Source of the DNA: Ottelia alismoides
Lineage: Eukaryota > Streptophyta > Magnoliopsida > Alismatales > Hydrocharitaceae
Assembly (NCBI GenBank): GCA_037367405.1
Contig: JAZKJV010009784.1
Span: 1,054,001-1,118,000 of the forward strand
Direction: 5' to 3'
Length of the DNA: 64,000 nucleotides
Positions within the stretch are counted from its first letter, which is position 1. The number at the start of each line of letters is the position of its first letter. The notes under the pieces were generated by a model. The model did not search any database. It saw nothing but the letters and a program-made list of their open reading frames with translations, and had not been told where the DNA came from. The position numbers and the translations under genes were made by a program. Positions 21,165 to 32,728 of this stretch are shown piece by piece.

Positions 21165-23665
21165 TGACGAGTCGCTAAATACGTGATATAATTTGGGCAC
21201 GTTGTAGTATGCGTACTTAGCGAATCAATCAGAATCGAGAGAAGATCTCCGTGAAGAGTGTCTCGGCTTAATTTATATCCCAGGCAAGTTTGGGATCGAA
21301 CACAGGGAGGCAAAGGAACAACTTCGGGTTAATTTGAAAATTTAGGTCGAGATTTCCATGCGGTATTTTTTTTAAATTTTCTAGTGAAAAGGATATATGT
21401 GGATTTAATTAAAAATCAAATACAAAAATCACTCTACAATTTATTTCAGGGACAGAACAACTCTATTTTGGATGAAATTTGGATAGTAATTCAATCACAT
21501 ATCAAGGCATCCTGTCTAATTTTTCTGGAATTTTTAGAGAAATTATCTGTCAGATATGAATTTAATAGCACATAATGGGTAAAATATGCATAATTCTAGT
21601 TAGACAAATTTAATTTATTACCAAAATATCAAAAAAATATAAATAAATATCCACATGGTAAAGAACTAGTTGCTCAACATCAAGACATTTTTCATTGAAT
21701 AAAAAGATGTAAAATTGAGGTCCAAATTACTACACAAACATAGGGTTATTCGTGCAAATTTCAGAGAACAAAATACAAGAGAACTAAGTACAGGGACCTT
21801 TTTATAATTTAAGAAACATAATGGGAAAACTTGAATATTTAAAATAAAAAAGTAGAAAAATGAAAACAGCTTTCTTCTTCCTTCTTCGTTGCAATTGGCG
21901 GAGATGAACCCAAAAAGGGGGCGCTATGGTGGGGTCGGTGGCCGGCGCGGTGGCGGAGGCGTGCGCCGGCGGAGGAGCGCGCCGTGCGAGGGCGGCTTGG
22001 ACGGCGGAGGGGGCGGAGCGGGGAGCTGTGGTGGTGCATAGGGGGGCGGCGGTGCTGCGCCACGACGTTGTCGGAGGCGTAGCCGCGGCTGCTCGCGCAG
22101 GTTAGTGACCGGCTGTAGGTGGCGCATCCCCGCACTGGCGGCGAGCGGCACCGGCCGCGATGGCTGTAGAGGGGTGCTCCTCCTTGCATGAAGCGCAGAG
22201 GAGGAGGGGGGTGGGGCGGCGGCGCTGGAGCTGCTGCTCCACCCTCCGTTATATTTTTTAATTTTTTTCTTTTGTTGGTTCTGTGATTTATTTGTTTTAG
22301 ATTTTCATTTTTTTGACTTTTGTTTAAATAGAGAATGAAACAAATGTGGAAAAAATGATTTTGGTAGTAATATGATGAAGTAGATGAATAAATGAATGTG
22401 CGGTGGTGGTAATGTGATAAAAATGCAAGATAATGAAAACAATTTAAATAATGAAACAACACAGTACCTACAATGGAAGCGGACCGCCTACGATGTGCTC
22501 ACGAGAGCACGGTCTTCACTCGAATTGTCGGCGAGCGATGAGCTCGAGTAGCACACCTACGCGGCTGCGATGTTGGCCAAGAAGCCAACAGATCTCACCG
22601 GAGAGAGGGTTGTCATCGCTCGACCAGGGTTGCGTCGCTGTCACCGATTCAACTCTAGGAACTAGGCTCTCCTCACATAAAGATTGATCAAGTATAAAAT
22701 GAGGAGGATGGGATGTATATATAGATAATACATGATAAGTTATTAAAGTGGTGGAGTTGAATGGGAGGTTGTATTATTAATGGAGTTCAATGGGAGGTTA
22801 TTAAAAAGTGATGGAGTTGAATGGAGGTTGGTGGTAGAAGAGAAGTTATTGTAGAGAATGGTAATTAAATAATAAACAAATAATGATATAAAGTAGGCTA
22901 CTAAAATACAACAAAAATATAAAGAAGGAAAAATAGTGGAGAATTTACAAGGAATACATACAACATATACATTTTTTGTTTACTTTTCTAATATATATAT
23001 ATTACCTTTTTCATAATATATATTTACAATAGAAAAATACAATAAAATTGTTGAATAAAAATACAACACAACAATGATTTTTTGGATTTTTTATTAATTA
23101 AGAAAGATAAAATAAAAAATGAAGAAAGAATGAATATATACATAATATACAATGTACATCTAGGTCCCAAAACCCAACTTTTGCAAATGAGCTTTGATTT
23201 TAATGAAACCACTTCCGTTGGATAGATAATTTTCTAACTTGAACTTTAAAAGTGAGTTTGGTGAATTTGGAGTTCATACAGAGCGGGAATTTGGACTGGA
23301 AGTTGGACTTTACGGCTTTTTCTCTTTGGAATCTAGGAGCATTTATTTGAGGTGAAATTTGTTTTATAATTTTGTATTTTAGTATAGTGTTATGAACAAG
23401 ATAGAAAAGAATTAGCTGAAAGGGATTTGAAATGAAATTATGAAAAATACATGAAGTTTTTAGGCTATTTACAGGTGAAAAACTCCTTTATTTTTGCGAC
23501 TTTTTATCATTAATTTACTTTGTATAATCTAATATACAATAATTAGTGTGTTAATTTACAATAGTCATTTTGTTAATTTATTGAATTTATGTATATTTAA
23601 TTGAGAATTTGCCCAGGAATTTTGCTAAGATCAAGATATTGAGATGATGAATCACGGATTCATCA
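21165..23665 (-). repeat. G4 3' LTR
   Basis: On the minus strand it runs from TGATGAATCCGTGATTCATCA (23665 downwards) to ...TCGTCA (21165). It matches the right LTR from 62163: CTAAATAYGTGATATAATTTGG at the inner end, the GC-rich block 21895-22240 against 63355-63700, and ACCTACAAT.GAAGCGGACC at 22467 against 63922. It lacks 460 bases present in the other copy (62381-62840), a deletion at 21383/21384. About five differences in 78 bases at 22470-22550 suggest an old insertion. A TATATATA at 22716-22723 may be the TATA box. The minus ORFs at 21839-22462 and 21924-22151 are GC-rich leader text. Confidence 0.9.
22716..22723 (-). promoter_or_regulatory. TATA-like box in the G4 3' LTR
   Basis: TATATATA lies on the outer side of the GC-rich block, the U3/R side expected in minus orientation. 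The partner in the right LTR is beyond the window. Confidence 0.4.
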
Positions 23666-23676
23666 CCCCCCTATAC
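23666..23676 (-). other. G4 polypurine tract
   Basis: The minus strand reads GTATAGGGGGG directly before the LTR start TGATGAATCC. The identical tract precedes the G5 3' LTR. It is the RNase H-resistant primer for plus-strand DNA synthesis in LTR elements. Confidence 0.85.
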
Positions 23677-25180
23677 ATAAACTTTGCTAGTCCTCGAGCA
23701 AATAAAGAATGAATAAGTTGGATTAACCCTTGACTGTTATGTAAATACAAGATTTGATCCATTTAAGAACTCTCGATTTTAGAGATCCTAAAATTCTAAG
23801 CTGAACCAAGCTCTAGTCAAAAGGTATCCAATTTTCCTAATCATCAGACTCTCTTTGTATACATATATAGTAGGGATATGACTTAAAAGTTGACTGCAGT
23901 TACAAGAGTAGAGTCACAACGTCACCCAATGTTCCAGTCCAAGAGACTCTCCTAAGACCCCAATCCTCAATACTAGGGAATAAACCATTTCTTGCATCCA
24001 ATCCACCATCTCTTTAGTTGTCAGACTTAAAAGTGTAGATGGAAGGCATAGGATTGTGTCATCTCTTCTCACCCTCTCATTAGAACAAGGATCCTCTAGA
24101 GTACCTCATTACTCAACACATATTTTTGGTGTTGATCAGTGCGTCCGTTAAGAGAAGTTGGAGTCGTCTGCACTTGTTTTCCTGGGAGTATACCGGGGTG
24201 TGCCTTTTTTGAGTATCTATTATACCTTCTACACCCAGACTTGTAGAATTTATGATGCAGAGCCCTTTTTTGGTGCAAGCCCGACTCCTGGTCCTAATAG
24301 TGGTGGTCCAAGTGGACACTTTGAAATGGTTGGGAGCGCTCTCCTTTGGTGGAAGCTCTTTGATATTTGACTTTGTGGAATGAGAGCTTTTCTGTAATAT
24401 TTCATTGATTTGTAGTATTGTTGGCTAGCTCCACTGCTTTTACCAAGAGTTGGCGCACATAGATCAACATTTTTTTTATTTTATCACACCCTGACACATA
24501 GGTAAATATCAAAAGATAGTACAAGGACCACGTTTTGGTACTGGCTAAAGATGCTGACACTCATGTTTCATGAAAACTTCATTGATTTTATCCCATCCTA
24601 GAGCATCATCAAATCAAGTCCAAACTGAAATCCCTCATCCTAGTTCCTCAAGTGAAATTTCAACTCATCTCATCATAACTGCAGTCGTGTATGTGAGTGC
24701 TGATCATATTCTTAAGGTAGAGACAAAGCATGCAATATAGCACACAAATCTTTCAAACTAGGGAAATGTGAATAATTAAGTCAAGGACCCTAACGACTAA
24801 GGCGGGTTAACTCAAAATCTCAAGACCTTATAAACCAAGTGTTCTTGAACTTCACTAGTCTTGTGTGAAAGTGAATGTGTCAGCGATTAAACCAACTTAT
24901 TAGTTAGTTTTATTTTGTTATTGTTTTTTTGTTTTTTTTTGCTTTTTCTAAAAAATAAAGGAAAAGAAGAATTATTTTGTTAGAAAATGTTCTGCTTTGT
25001 TTTTTTCAAAAGTGTTTTTTTGAAAAAGATAAGTAAATAAGAAAGGACATTTTTTTTGAAATGGTTTTTTTGAAAGCCAATAAGAAATTTTTTTTTGAAA
25101 TTTTTTTAAAGAGTTTTTTTGAAAAAGTTTTTTTACCAACCCCATAATTATTGTATAATATATATAAAAATATGTGAAAG
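23677..25180 (-). other. G4 3' UTR, distal part
   Basis: Non-coding between the hairpin region and the polypurine tract. It has no intact frame above 70 codons and no envelope-like gene, which some Athila relatives carry here. Plus-strand 24895-25135 is a T-rich low-complexity run (TTTTTTTGAAA phrases), i.e. A-rich in the element's sense. Confidence 0.6.
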
Positions 25181-25286
25181 TACGAGTTATGGGTAAAGTA
25201 TATTTGTAATATATATACGCCACCCTATACTCAGCATGTGATATGTCCTCAGAGCACAAGAAGCGAGAAAAAAGACATAACTTGTA
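25181..25286 (-). repeat. G4 long conserved 3' UTR stem
   Basis: Arms TACGAGTTATG (25181-25191) and CATAACTTGTA (25276-25286) pair with one mismatch that is a G-U pair in RNA. A PPT-like CTGAGTATAGGGTGG lies inside on the minus strand. G5 and G2 have the same structure in the same place. Confidence 0.65.
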
Positions 25287-25500
25287 CTAAGCGTAGGATG
25301 ACTAAAATAATAAAAAGTATAGAAGTCGATCCGCCCCCCATACTTAGGCTCTGGTCGGCCTAAGTGTAGAAGATGAGCAAAAAATGGGGCGGACGAGGTC
25401 AAGAGGAGAAATGGATGAGTAAATACACATTGCTGGCAACGGTTCCCCCCTATACATAGGCTCTGGTCAGCCTAAGTGTAGGACATGAGTAAGTGTGAGA
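25287..25500 (-). repeat. G4 3' UTR hairpins
   Basis: Two units: CATACTTAGGC-TCTGGTCG-GCCTAAGTGTAG (about 25339-25369) and CCTATACATAGGCTCTGGTCAGCC.. with CCTAAGTGTAGG (25450-25482). On the minus strand each is followed by a run of G (plus strand CCCCCC at 25334-25339 and 25445-25450), forming PPT-like motifs. Confidence 0.7.
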
Positions 25501-25587
25501 ATTGATGTGATCTAGAGAATATACAAAGAAGGGAGAATGTACAAGAGGAATGAATCTTCTAAGATACTGAATATTGATGCTGCATCT

Positions 25588-25899
25588 TCATAAAGAGTAA
25601 TATGATGTATCTGCCCTTTGCTCACTCTGCATGAAGTTGATGACCTCGACTTGGACTAACTGCTCTTTCAAATCTACAAAATGCTTCAACAGTTGTCCAT
25701 TTACCACATGAGATTGTGCACCATCTGTGAGATCAACTATCTCTACACTTCCATTCTCGTGCACTTTCTTAACAACAAAGGGACCCATCCATTTAGATTT
25801 GAGCTTCCCATAGAACATCTTCAACCTGGCATTGAACAACCATACGTTTTGTCCTGGGACAAAGTCCTTGCACCTAATGTGTTGATCATGCCATCTCTT
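25588..25899 (-). pseudogene. G4 integrase C-terminus (distal to the C2 insertion)
   Basis: The minus frame from 25899 downwards reads KRWHDQHI, FVPGQNVWLFNARLKMF, the GPF/Y motif WMGPFVVKKVHENGSVEI, then HVVNGQLLKHFVDL and a stop at 25588. The first codons continue exactly the frame that breaks off at 54585 on the other side of C2 (YKDKVK), with one copy of AAGAG shared. G5 has YKERVKEWHD at the same place. This proves that the two pieces are one gene cut by C2. The frame here is open, so the C-terminal domain itself shows no stop. The upstream codons 25900-25968 of the open frame belong to the copia LTR. Confidence 0.95.
25895..25899. repeat. Target-site duplication of C2, left copy (CTCTT)
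   Basis: CTCTT precedes TGTTGGACATG. The second copy is at 54585-54589, directly after the 3' LTR. A 5-base duplication is standard for copia integration. Confidence 0.95.
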
Positions 25900-27851
25900 T
25901 GTTGGACATGTGATCCCTGGGCGAACCATTCTTACAATAAATGTTATTGTAATATTTATATTTATCAATAAAAGATTATTGATATTTCACTCCCTTTATG
26001 AAATTATATAAATGAATGCACTATAAGTTCTCTCTTTACAATTAGGGTTACGTACCATGGCCATCTTGATAATCATATAGCTGTTGACTCATTAAATGAA
26101 TCATAGAGGCTGGTGTTTGGATGAATATCTAAGGAGTTAGATAAAGGACTCATCAAGCACTGTCAAATGATCATTAAGAGAAGATCTCCGGCCTGAGTAG
26201 GAGATGGCAATCCTTTCTCACATAGGCTGATATCTGACTGACCTCTCGATGCAGGTCCTCTGCATGGGAATAGTGATTCGGAGGTGTCAGATTAGTTAGG
26301 TCAATGGGTTGACTTAATGAGATCGAGATAACCTAAGTCCTATGTTGAATGTTGTCACAGCATAGGCACGCATCCTCTGACCGGAGATAGATGTATTGCT
26401 ATATGTCTGAGTATGTACATTTGGAAGACCGATAGGTTGATGGCCTAACCAAGGTCTATACACCGGTGAGCTGGTGTGCATATAAGGGCATATGAGCAAT
26501 ACAACCTCTCAAAGGGATCATACATGTTCACTTATGAACCAGAAGACATGAGCTAACTCATGAGGTATTGGGACCGATTAAATTCCATGCATGGTCGTCG
26601 TTCTTTGGAAGCATGACATTAATTTGAAGGTATGATATATCCTTCGGGAAAGCATATGATAGATACCAACTCCCAATGACCAAGATCGAGAAACTTAGTG
26701 ATCAAAACCTTAAAAAGACAGTATAAAATTGATCTTCATCTTCGGGTTGACCATGGGTCTTCCAGTATGCAGGATATACAGGTATTGGGAATATGTGAGG
26801 GTGATGTGATCATAAACGATTGTATATCCATGACTCTTCCATTCCGAGGGAGTGATGAAATAGGTCTGGATTTTAGTGACTCCTTTTCAGTAGAGAAGCA
26901 ATCCGATCTTAGTCCAAGTGTTGGACATTGGTCTGAATGAGATTCAGATTCAATGAGAAGATTAGATTTGCGGTCTTGATTTAATCAAGCATCTATGGGA
27001 GGTTCCTAAGATCTGGATTTGAGACAAGATCTCAATATCCAAGTCACTATACGTGGAACAATACAATCGCCCTGTCCTTATCTCCAAGTATCTGCGGAGA
27101 AAGCACATTATTCTTGAAAGGGTTCAAGAATAATTCATTTGATGAAATGCATATCCAAGCAAGAAAGACTTGATGATTAAATGAGATTTAGTAATCGAGC
27201 ATAATATGAGTGGGATTCATATTGTGAGAATAATTATCCAAGATAATGAAATAGTATTTAATTATCAAGGATAAGAGAATGTGGATAGTACTATCCATAA
27301 TATTTGTGTATTGTAAATATGACTTATAATATACATATATTCAAGAGAAAGAGAAATTTTGTAAATAGCATTTGTTAATTATTAAATGTGGATTGGATTC
27401 ACATTTATTAATTAAATGGAAATGTAATTTACAAATTAGTTTGGGTTGTGAATTTGATTCACATATTTTTCGATGACATGATTGAAATATTCATAAATTA
27501 ATTTGGTGGATATTATCGCAATAATAGAGATAACAAGATAAAATAAAAGGAGACAAAATAACCACCTAAATAAAAGGAGGCGTCACCTATGACTTATTCG
27601 TAGGTAACGCCCCTTATAATTTAGGGTTTTTTGTTGCCTCCCTTTTTTTGTTATCACATTATCTCTTGATAAATTTATTTATGTTAAATTAAAATGTGTT
27701 GATAATATTGTAACAAATATTTAATTTAAATTTAAATAAATGTTGTTGGTTTTAACCAACAACAATCATAGCCGTTGATTATTGCATAGACCAAGCATGG
27801 CCGTTGGATCTATGTGTCCCATGGATTGAGATCCATTGGATCCTAAACTAA

Positions 27852-27859
27852 TATAAAAG
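27852..27859 (+). promoter_or_regulatory. TATA box of the C2 5' LTR
   Basis: TATAAAAG in ACTAATATAAAAGGAGG; identical in the 3' LTR (54019-54026). Transcription start is expected near 27885-27895, so R/U5 would be about 0.5 kb. Confidence 0.65.
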
Positions 27860-27913
27860 GAGGGATAGCCTAGCCTTTCTTGGTACATCATTAAGAGTTG
27901 TAGAAACCTACTA

Positions 27914-27934
27914 CTCTCTCTCTCTCTCTCTCTC
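27914..27934. repeat. CT microsatellite in the C2 5' LTR leader
   Basis: An uninterrupted CT run of 21 bases; the 3' LTR has 13 bases at 54081-54093. The two were identical at insertion, so this is a change since then. Confidence 0.85.
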
Positions 27935-28429
27935 ATTCTCGTCTAGCCTCTCTCTCAATTTCAAGTGGCCGTCCACTTTGTGAATTGAGGAGGAGAGCAT
28001 CTTGCCTTCGCCTTCGACGACTCTGGGATCTCTTTCTTCTTTGGGGCGACTTGCTCTAGAGGAAGACATACAGATTTTGTTTGACAAAATCGGGGGATTC
28101 ATCGCTTGGATCTTCATCGAGGATTGCGAGAGGAACGCGACTCATCATCGTGCCCGCAAGTGCGTTCTTCGTGGATCAGACTTGAGACAAGAGGATCTCT
28201 TGTTTGGGATCTCGCGATCACAACCACGCTCCAAGAGGTATTCCTTATACTTTGTGGTTTGATGAAACGATTCGAGAAGTGTTCTCTTGATCACGTGGTT
28301 TCATCTTTAGATTTAAATTTTTTTAATTTCCGTCGCATCTAGCAACTAGTGCGACTAGTTGCTCCGATTGCATATGATGCGATCGACACGCTTCCGCGAT
28401 GCGCTTAAGGATTCTCAATATCCTTCAAG

Positions 28430-28445
28430 TGGTATCAGAGCCAGG
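28430..28445 (+). other. C2 primer-binding site (initiator tRNA-Met)
   Basis: TGGTATCAGAGCCAGG follows the LTR after AG. It is the classical copia site complementary to the 3' end of plant initiator tRNA-Met. Confidence 0.95.
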
Positions 28446-30262
28446 TTGAATAAGGTTTTGGATATCATCCATAGACCTAGGATGACTTGAGCTTGAAAGA
28501 GTTGCAAAATTTTTGTCGCATTTGAATTTTCGCACCTCTGTCTAACTGATTTCTTCAGTACTGTTAAAATTGTTTAAACACGATTTTTCCAAGGATTTTA
28601 TTCCCATTAAATAAGGAAACTATAGGATCTGAGTTTGTGAAATTTGAACTTCATTTGCTCAAGATATGGTCTTTTGAATATGATATATTCACTATTGCGG
28701 GAATTGCGGATCTGAACGTGATTAATGAGTTAATTACTATTTTGATCCGCCTCGAAATGCGTGAATTATCACTTGGATTTTTAAATAAATAAAATTATCA
28801 ATCTTAGGAAACTTATTTTGTAATTTTTGGATTTAAATTGATCAAGATAAGTTAATTTGAGTGATTGGGGGTTACTGCTGGAAATTGACATTTTTTGATC
28901 ATGAACCTTGTGATAAGTCATTCAAATATGTTGATGAAAATTAATTGTTAATTTTCTGAAATAATTAGTGATGAATATTTGTGAAATATTTAAAGAGATA
29001 ATTATTTCATTGAATGACATTTGCCTAAACCACAATGATGAGATAATTGATCTTGATCATTGGTTGATATGAATCCATCAACAAACATTGATTTCATGAA
29101 AAACCATAGTTTATCCTACAATAATTGTAGGACAACTTTTACATGAAAAACTCTCTTGCTTGAATAGGAGGATTTGTTTAGCAAATCTCCTTATAATATA
29201 ATCAAAATTGTTTTGATGTATATTATATGGTATAATTTCGGTTGAAAAACCGATGAGCATCTCAAAGTACATAATGATCTATCTGGTATTATCCTTTCCT
29301 GAGGTGGATATGGTGCCTAGTCGGAGAGCATTGGGGTCGTGGATTGCAACGTATGTGGTCCGTCCCACTCTCGTCGATACTGGCCATGACAGTGGGTAGG
29401 GACTGGATAACGCCGACGAAGTCATAGTGTATTTTATTGATTATTAAAATTCGAATAATACGTATTTTGATTTTATACCTACTATACCTACTATTCAAGT
29501 AATAATCAAGTTTGTTGATTGATGATTGGATTAATGATTAATTTAATGTGATTAAGTTAATAATATCCAATTAACACTCTATTATGAATAGATGTGTATT
29601 TCCTTTGGAAGAGTTAATTATGTGAATATGATTCACGATAATTAATTATTCAATTTGAATATGAGATGGAGGATCACATAAGTGACATCCATGGTCTCCC
29701 GTCAAGGCAAAGGATTCCGTTGCCAGTTGTTGTGTATAGGAGACGTCTGTCCGAAGTGACAGATCCTGTATATGATTTAATTGGATCGGGTTCTTTGCTT
29801 CTCGAAAGAGTAAGGCCATATACGTAGTGATCCCAATATCGGGTCCTCATATTATTGGGGCAATATTGGATTGCGTATAGAGAGTTTTAAGCCAATTGAC
29901 GATTTGTTCAATTAACAACAGTTCAACATCATCTTAGGGGTGGTGGGCCCGATGTGTTAAAGACCAAATTGGAAAATGCAAGTTGGACTTACAAGGCGGA
30001 ATGTGTTCCCGCTTCTCTTATTCGAGTCACAGGTTCTCATATTATTGGGATGTGATAAAAATAGAGAGAGATCGCAGATCTTGCTTGAGATATAACGGTA
30101 AGTGTATCTCTTCATTTGAAAGAAAAATAAGGGAATAATCTTTCAAAGATGACAAGGCAAGACAAATTTGATTTAAAATGCCTTAATCAAATATTTTAAA
30201 ATGAATATTTATTTATCTATATATTCTAATGTAGTGCATTCTTAATTTCAAAAAATAAGTCC
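28446..30262 (+). other. C2 long untranslated leader
   Basis: About 1.8 kb without a convincing ORF, colinear with 15407-17118 of C1. It contains the possible donor GGTAAGTG at 30097-30104; the acceptor that is CAG in C1 is CAA here (30249-30251). The gag start codon used in C1 is destroyed by loss of one G (AAAATAAGTCC), leaving the in-frame ATG at 30263. Confidence 0.65.
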
Positions 30263-30294
30263 ATGAACCCACTTAGTAGGCTCCCGGAGGTCAA
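30263..30294 (+). pseudogene. C2 gag, first codons
   Basis: ATG at 30263 reads MNPLSRLPEV and then GTCAA, where G5 is inserted. The frame resumes at 48183 with QLTGPNYSDWI, colinear with C1 (MDPLSRLLEVNQLTELNYSD). The first exon-like fragment is only 32 bases. This is the gag start cut by an insertion, not a separate gene. Confidence 0.85.
30290..30294. repeat. Target-site duplication of G5, left copy (GTCAA)
   Basis: GTCAA before the LTR start TGATGAATACC. The second copy is 48178-48182. C1 has a single GTCAATCAGTTGACC at the undisturbed site (17156), which confirms the empty-site sequence. Confidence 0.95.
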
Positions 30295-31506
30295 TGATGA
30301 ATACCCATTCATCACTCTTTATTCTTACATTTTAGCTACAAAAAACTTTGCAAATGCATGTATATTCATGTAAATACAAATAACTAGCAAAAGCATGCAT
30401 TGTATAAAGTTTACTAATTAGCATGTTTTTGTGCAAAAATAAAAGAATAAAGAGACATAGGAAAAAGTGGGAAATATTTAGAATAAATATTGAGCAACCT
30501 AATTCTAAGGGAGGGCTCAGCATGGGTCTGACCACATAAAAGCCAAAGTAGAGAGAGATAGGGGCTCATGTGTGTAAATAGACCTGTAAATAAATAATTA
30601 CATTTTCCTCTAAAAAATTAGAATAAAATGGTTTGTACATATTGCATATATATATATATATATTTATAATTATAAAAATCAAAACGAAAATAGAAAAATT
30701 AAAAAGAAAACAAAAACATCCTTTTGTACATATTCATCATGAACATACAACCACTCCTATATTTATTTCACCCTATAAATAAATTAACTAAAATTCCAAA
30801 ACTTTTGTAAATATTCTATTCATTATGATGTAAATAAATAAAATAAAAACAACAAAAATAAAAACAAAATAAAAAGAACAAAATTAAAAACCAAAAGTAA
30901 TATTGTAAAAATACCATGTATATAGATGTATATACCTATTTATTTCAATATTTTATATAAATAATAAAAATAAAATAAAAATACCCTTTTATTCCTAATT
31001 TTATACTATAAATAAATAAAATATAAAATAGGAATAAAAATGCACAACAATAACTAATTAACAATCAAAAATAAAAATCCTATATTGTACACATACCTAT
31101 ACAAAGCCCTACTATGTACATACCCTATTCTTACTTTGAATAAATAATTAAAAATCACCAAAAAACAGAAAAAACTAAAACAAAAATATTTCATGTTTTA
31201 TATTTTCCTTAAATCGGCCATTTTCTATTTTAAAATGAATTTTTAATTATTTTCCACGTGGGACACCCCCATTGGTCCACGGGGAATGTTGACCCCCGGT
31301 CAACTCCCCCCGTGGACCCTCTTCTCTCGCGGATCGGGCTGTCGACCTGATTTCTCCTCTTTTTTCGCACTCGATCCGCCCGCCATTTGCGCAAACCCCG
31401 GGTCCTACCCCTTCTTCTTGCATCCGAGACCCACGCCCGGGGGATTGCAGCGGGGTCCACGCTCTGAGCAACACTACCCGATCAACCCTAGCCGGATCCC
31501 TGTGAG

Positions 31507-31513
31507 TAAAAAT
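31507..31513 (+). promoter_or_regulatory. Mutated TATA box in the G5 5' LTR
   Basis: TGAGTAAAAATCCCGAGC here against TGACTATAAATCCCGAGC in the 3' LTR (TATAAAT at 45687-45693). The TATA core has become TAAAAAT. If TATAAAT is the original, the promoter that would drive G5 is weakened. Confidence 0.55.
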
Positions 31514-32554
31514 CCCGAGCTCCGCCGCACGATTTCCCTATCTTTTGGCTCCCCTTCCTTCATCCCAGGACCTCCACCGTCATCCCCGAGGTGACAGCTC
31601 GTTGCTGGCAGTGTTGCAGAGAGGAGAGGTTGGTTGGACCATCGATCCAGCGTCTTCGCGCCGCCGTGCTCCGCCCCAAGGTAGGGCTCGAGCCTCGGGC
31701 CATGACGTCCCGCGAGGCAAGGACCCAGAGCACCAGCAGCTCATCCCCAGTTGACTCGACCACCTAGATAGCCCTATTTCCCTTTCCTGTTCTTTAATTT
31801 TTGATTTCGCCCAAATCTCGTCGTCGCCGACCATCATCGATTCCGGCCACACCCACCTTCCATTCGATCATCGGGCCGCACCACCGCACTCGCCTTCCTC
31901 CCGTGCACCTTCTCCGCCCCTCCATTCAACCCAGCTCGCACAGGAGCTGGGTTCAAATCCCTTCCCCGTCGCATCGCCGGGGTTCGTCCGCGCCACCGCT
32001 CCGTCCACCTTCACCACCGCTAACGGGGTCGAGGCAGTTTGCCCTCGACCCAGGAGCTCTTTGGTTGCGTTTTGCAGGTCAATCGAGGGCTGTCTGAGGC
32101 CCTCCTACTTGAGAACCGGAGCTTCTCCTCCGCCGGAGTCGATAGAGCTCTCCGGAGTTCCGTCGATTCATCGGAGGTGTTCTGCAGACACGGGAGGCTA
32201 AGGAGAAGCTTCCTCGATCATCAGAAGCCCCCGCGAAGGCCCAGAGCACGCGTACTGGGCCGACGAAGTTCTTCGGTCTCCTGTTCCTCCAGGACCTTCT
32301 GGCACCATTAGATCAGCCTCCAGCTCCAGTTTCAATCTCCACCGTCCATTCGAGGAGCAGCCATCACCGTCGATCCTTAGAGGGTTGATCCGCACCGTCC
32401 GATCAGAGAGGTTTCCCCACGTTGCACCAGAGCCATCCGATTTCACACGTGGCGATACCACCGCCGCTCGATCAGGATGAAGGCTTCCTTTGTTGGGCGC
32501 CACCACTTCCCAACCGTCCATCAGCACACGTGGCGTCCTTCTGACGGCCTACTT

Positions 32555-32560
32555 AATAAA
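32555..32560 (+). terminator. Possible poly(A) signal in the G5 5' LTR
   Basis: AATAAA in ACTTAATAAAGGG; also at 46736-46741 in the 3' LTR, where it could end the element's transcript. It lies about 1.05 kb after the TATA box, so R would be long. Confidence 0.45.
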
Positions 32561-32705
32561 GGGTAATTTATCCCTTAGGCCCTTATCTTTAGTGTAGTTT
32601 TGTTTCAGTCCTGTAAATATTTGTTGCATTTTATTTATGTTGGTACTTTTGCACTTTGGACCCTATCTTGTCTGCTTATTGCATATATACCCTTGCCTAT
32701 AGTGT

Positions 32706-32728
32706 GTCACGTGCATCGACACGTGCTC
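32706..32728. promoter_or_regulatory. Paired CACGTG boxes in the G5 5' LTR
   Basis: CACGTG-CATCGA-CACGTG: two plant G-boxes six bases apart. The 3' LTR has the first changed to CACGAG. G3 has a comparable pair at 20563-20590. Confidence 0.5.

Larger units (their letters stand above)
25900..28427 (+). repeat. C2 5' LTR
   Basis: TGTTGGACATG...ATCCTTCA. It matches 52059-54584 throughout. Landmarks are a TATA box at 27852, a CT run of 21 bases at 27914-27934 (13 bases in the 3' LTR) and the ACTAGTTGCTCCGATTGCATATGATGCGATC region near the end. The minus 126-codon frame crossing the left edge belongs to G4. Confidence 0.97.

Noticed and set aside
21839..22462. 207-codon minus ORF, Pro/His/Arg-rich
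   Set aside because: It lies in the GC-rich leader block of the G4 LTR; the corresponding frame in the right LTR (63330-63700) is not kept, and the residues reflect base composition.
28430..28445. tRNA gene fragments (TGGTATCAGAGC, TGGCGCCGTTGCC)
   Set aside because: Only the complement of tRNA 3' ends is present at LTR borders; these are primer-binding sites.
31230..32527. Several overlapping ORFs of 60-110 codons on both strands
   Set aside because: All lie in the GC-rich part of the G5 LTR and recur as broken variants at 45411-46708; no protein features.
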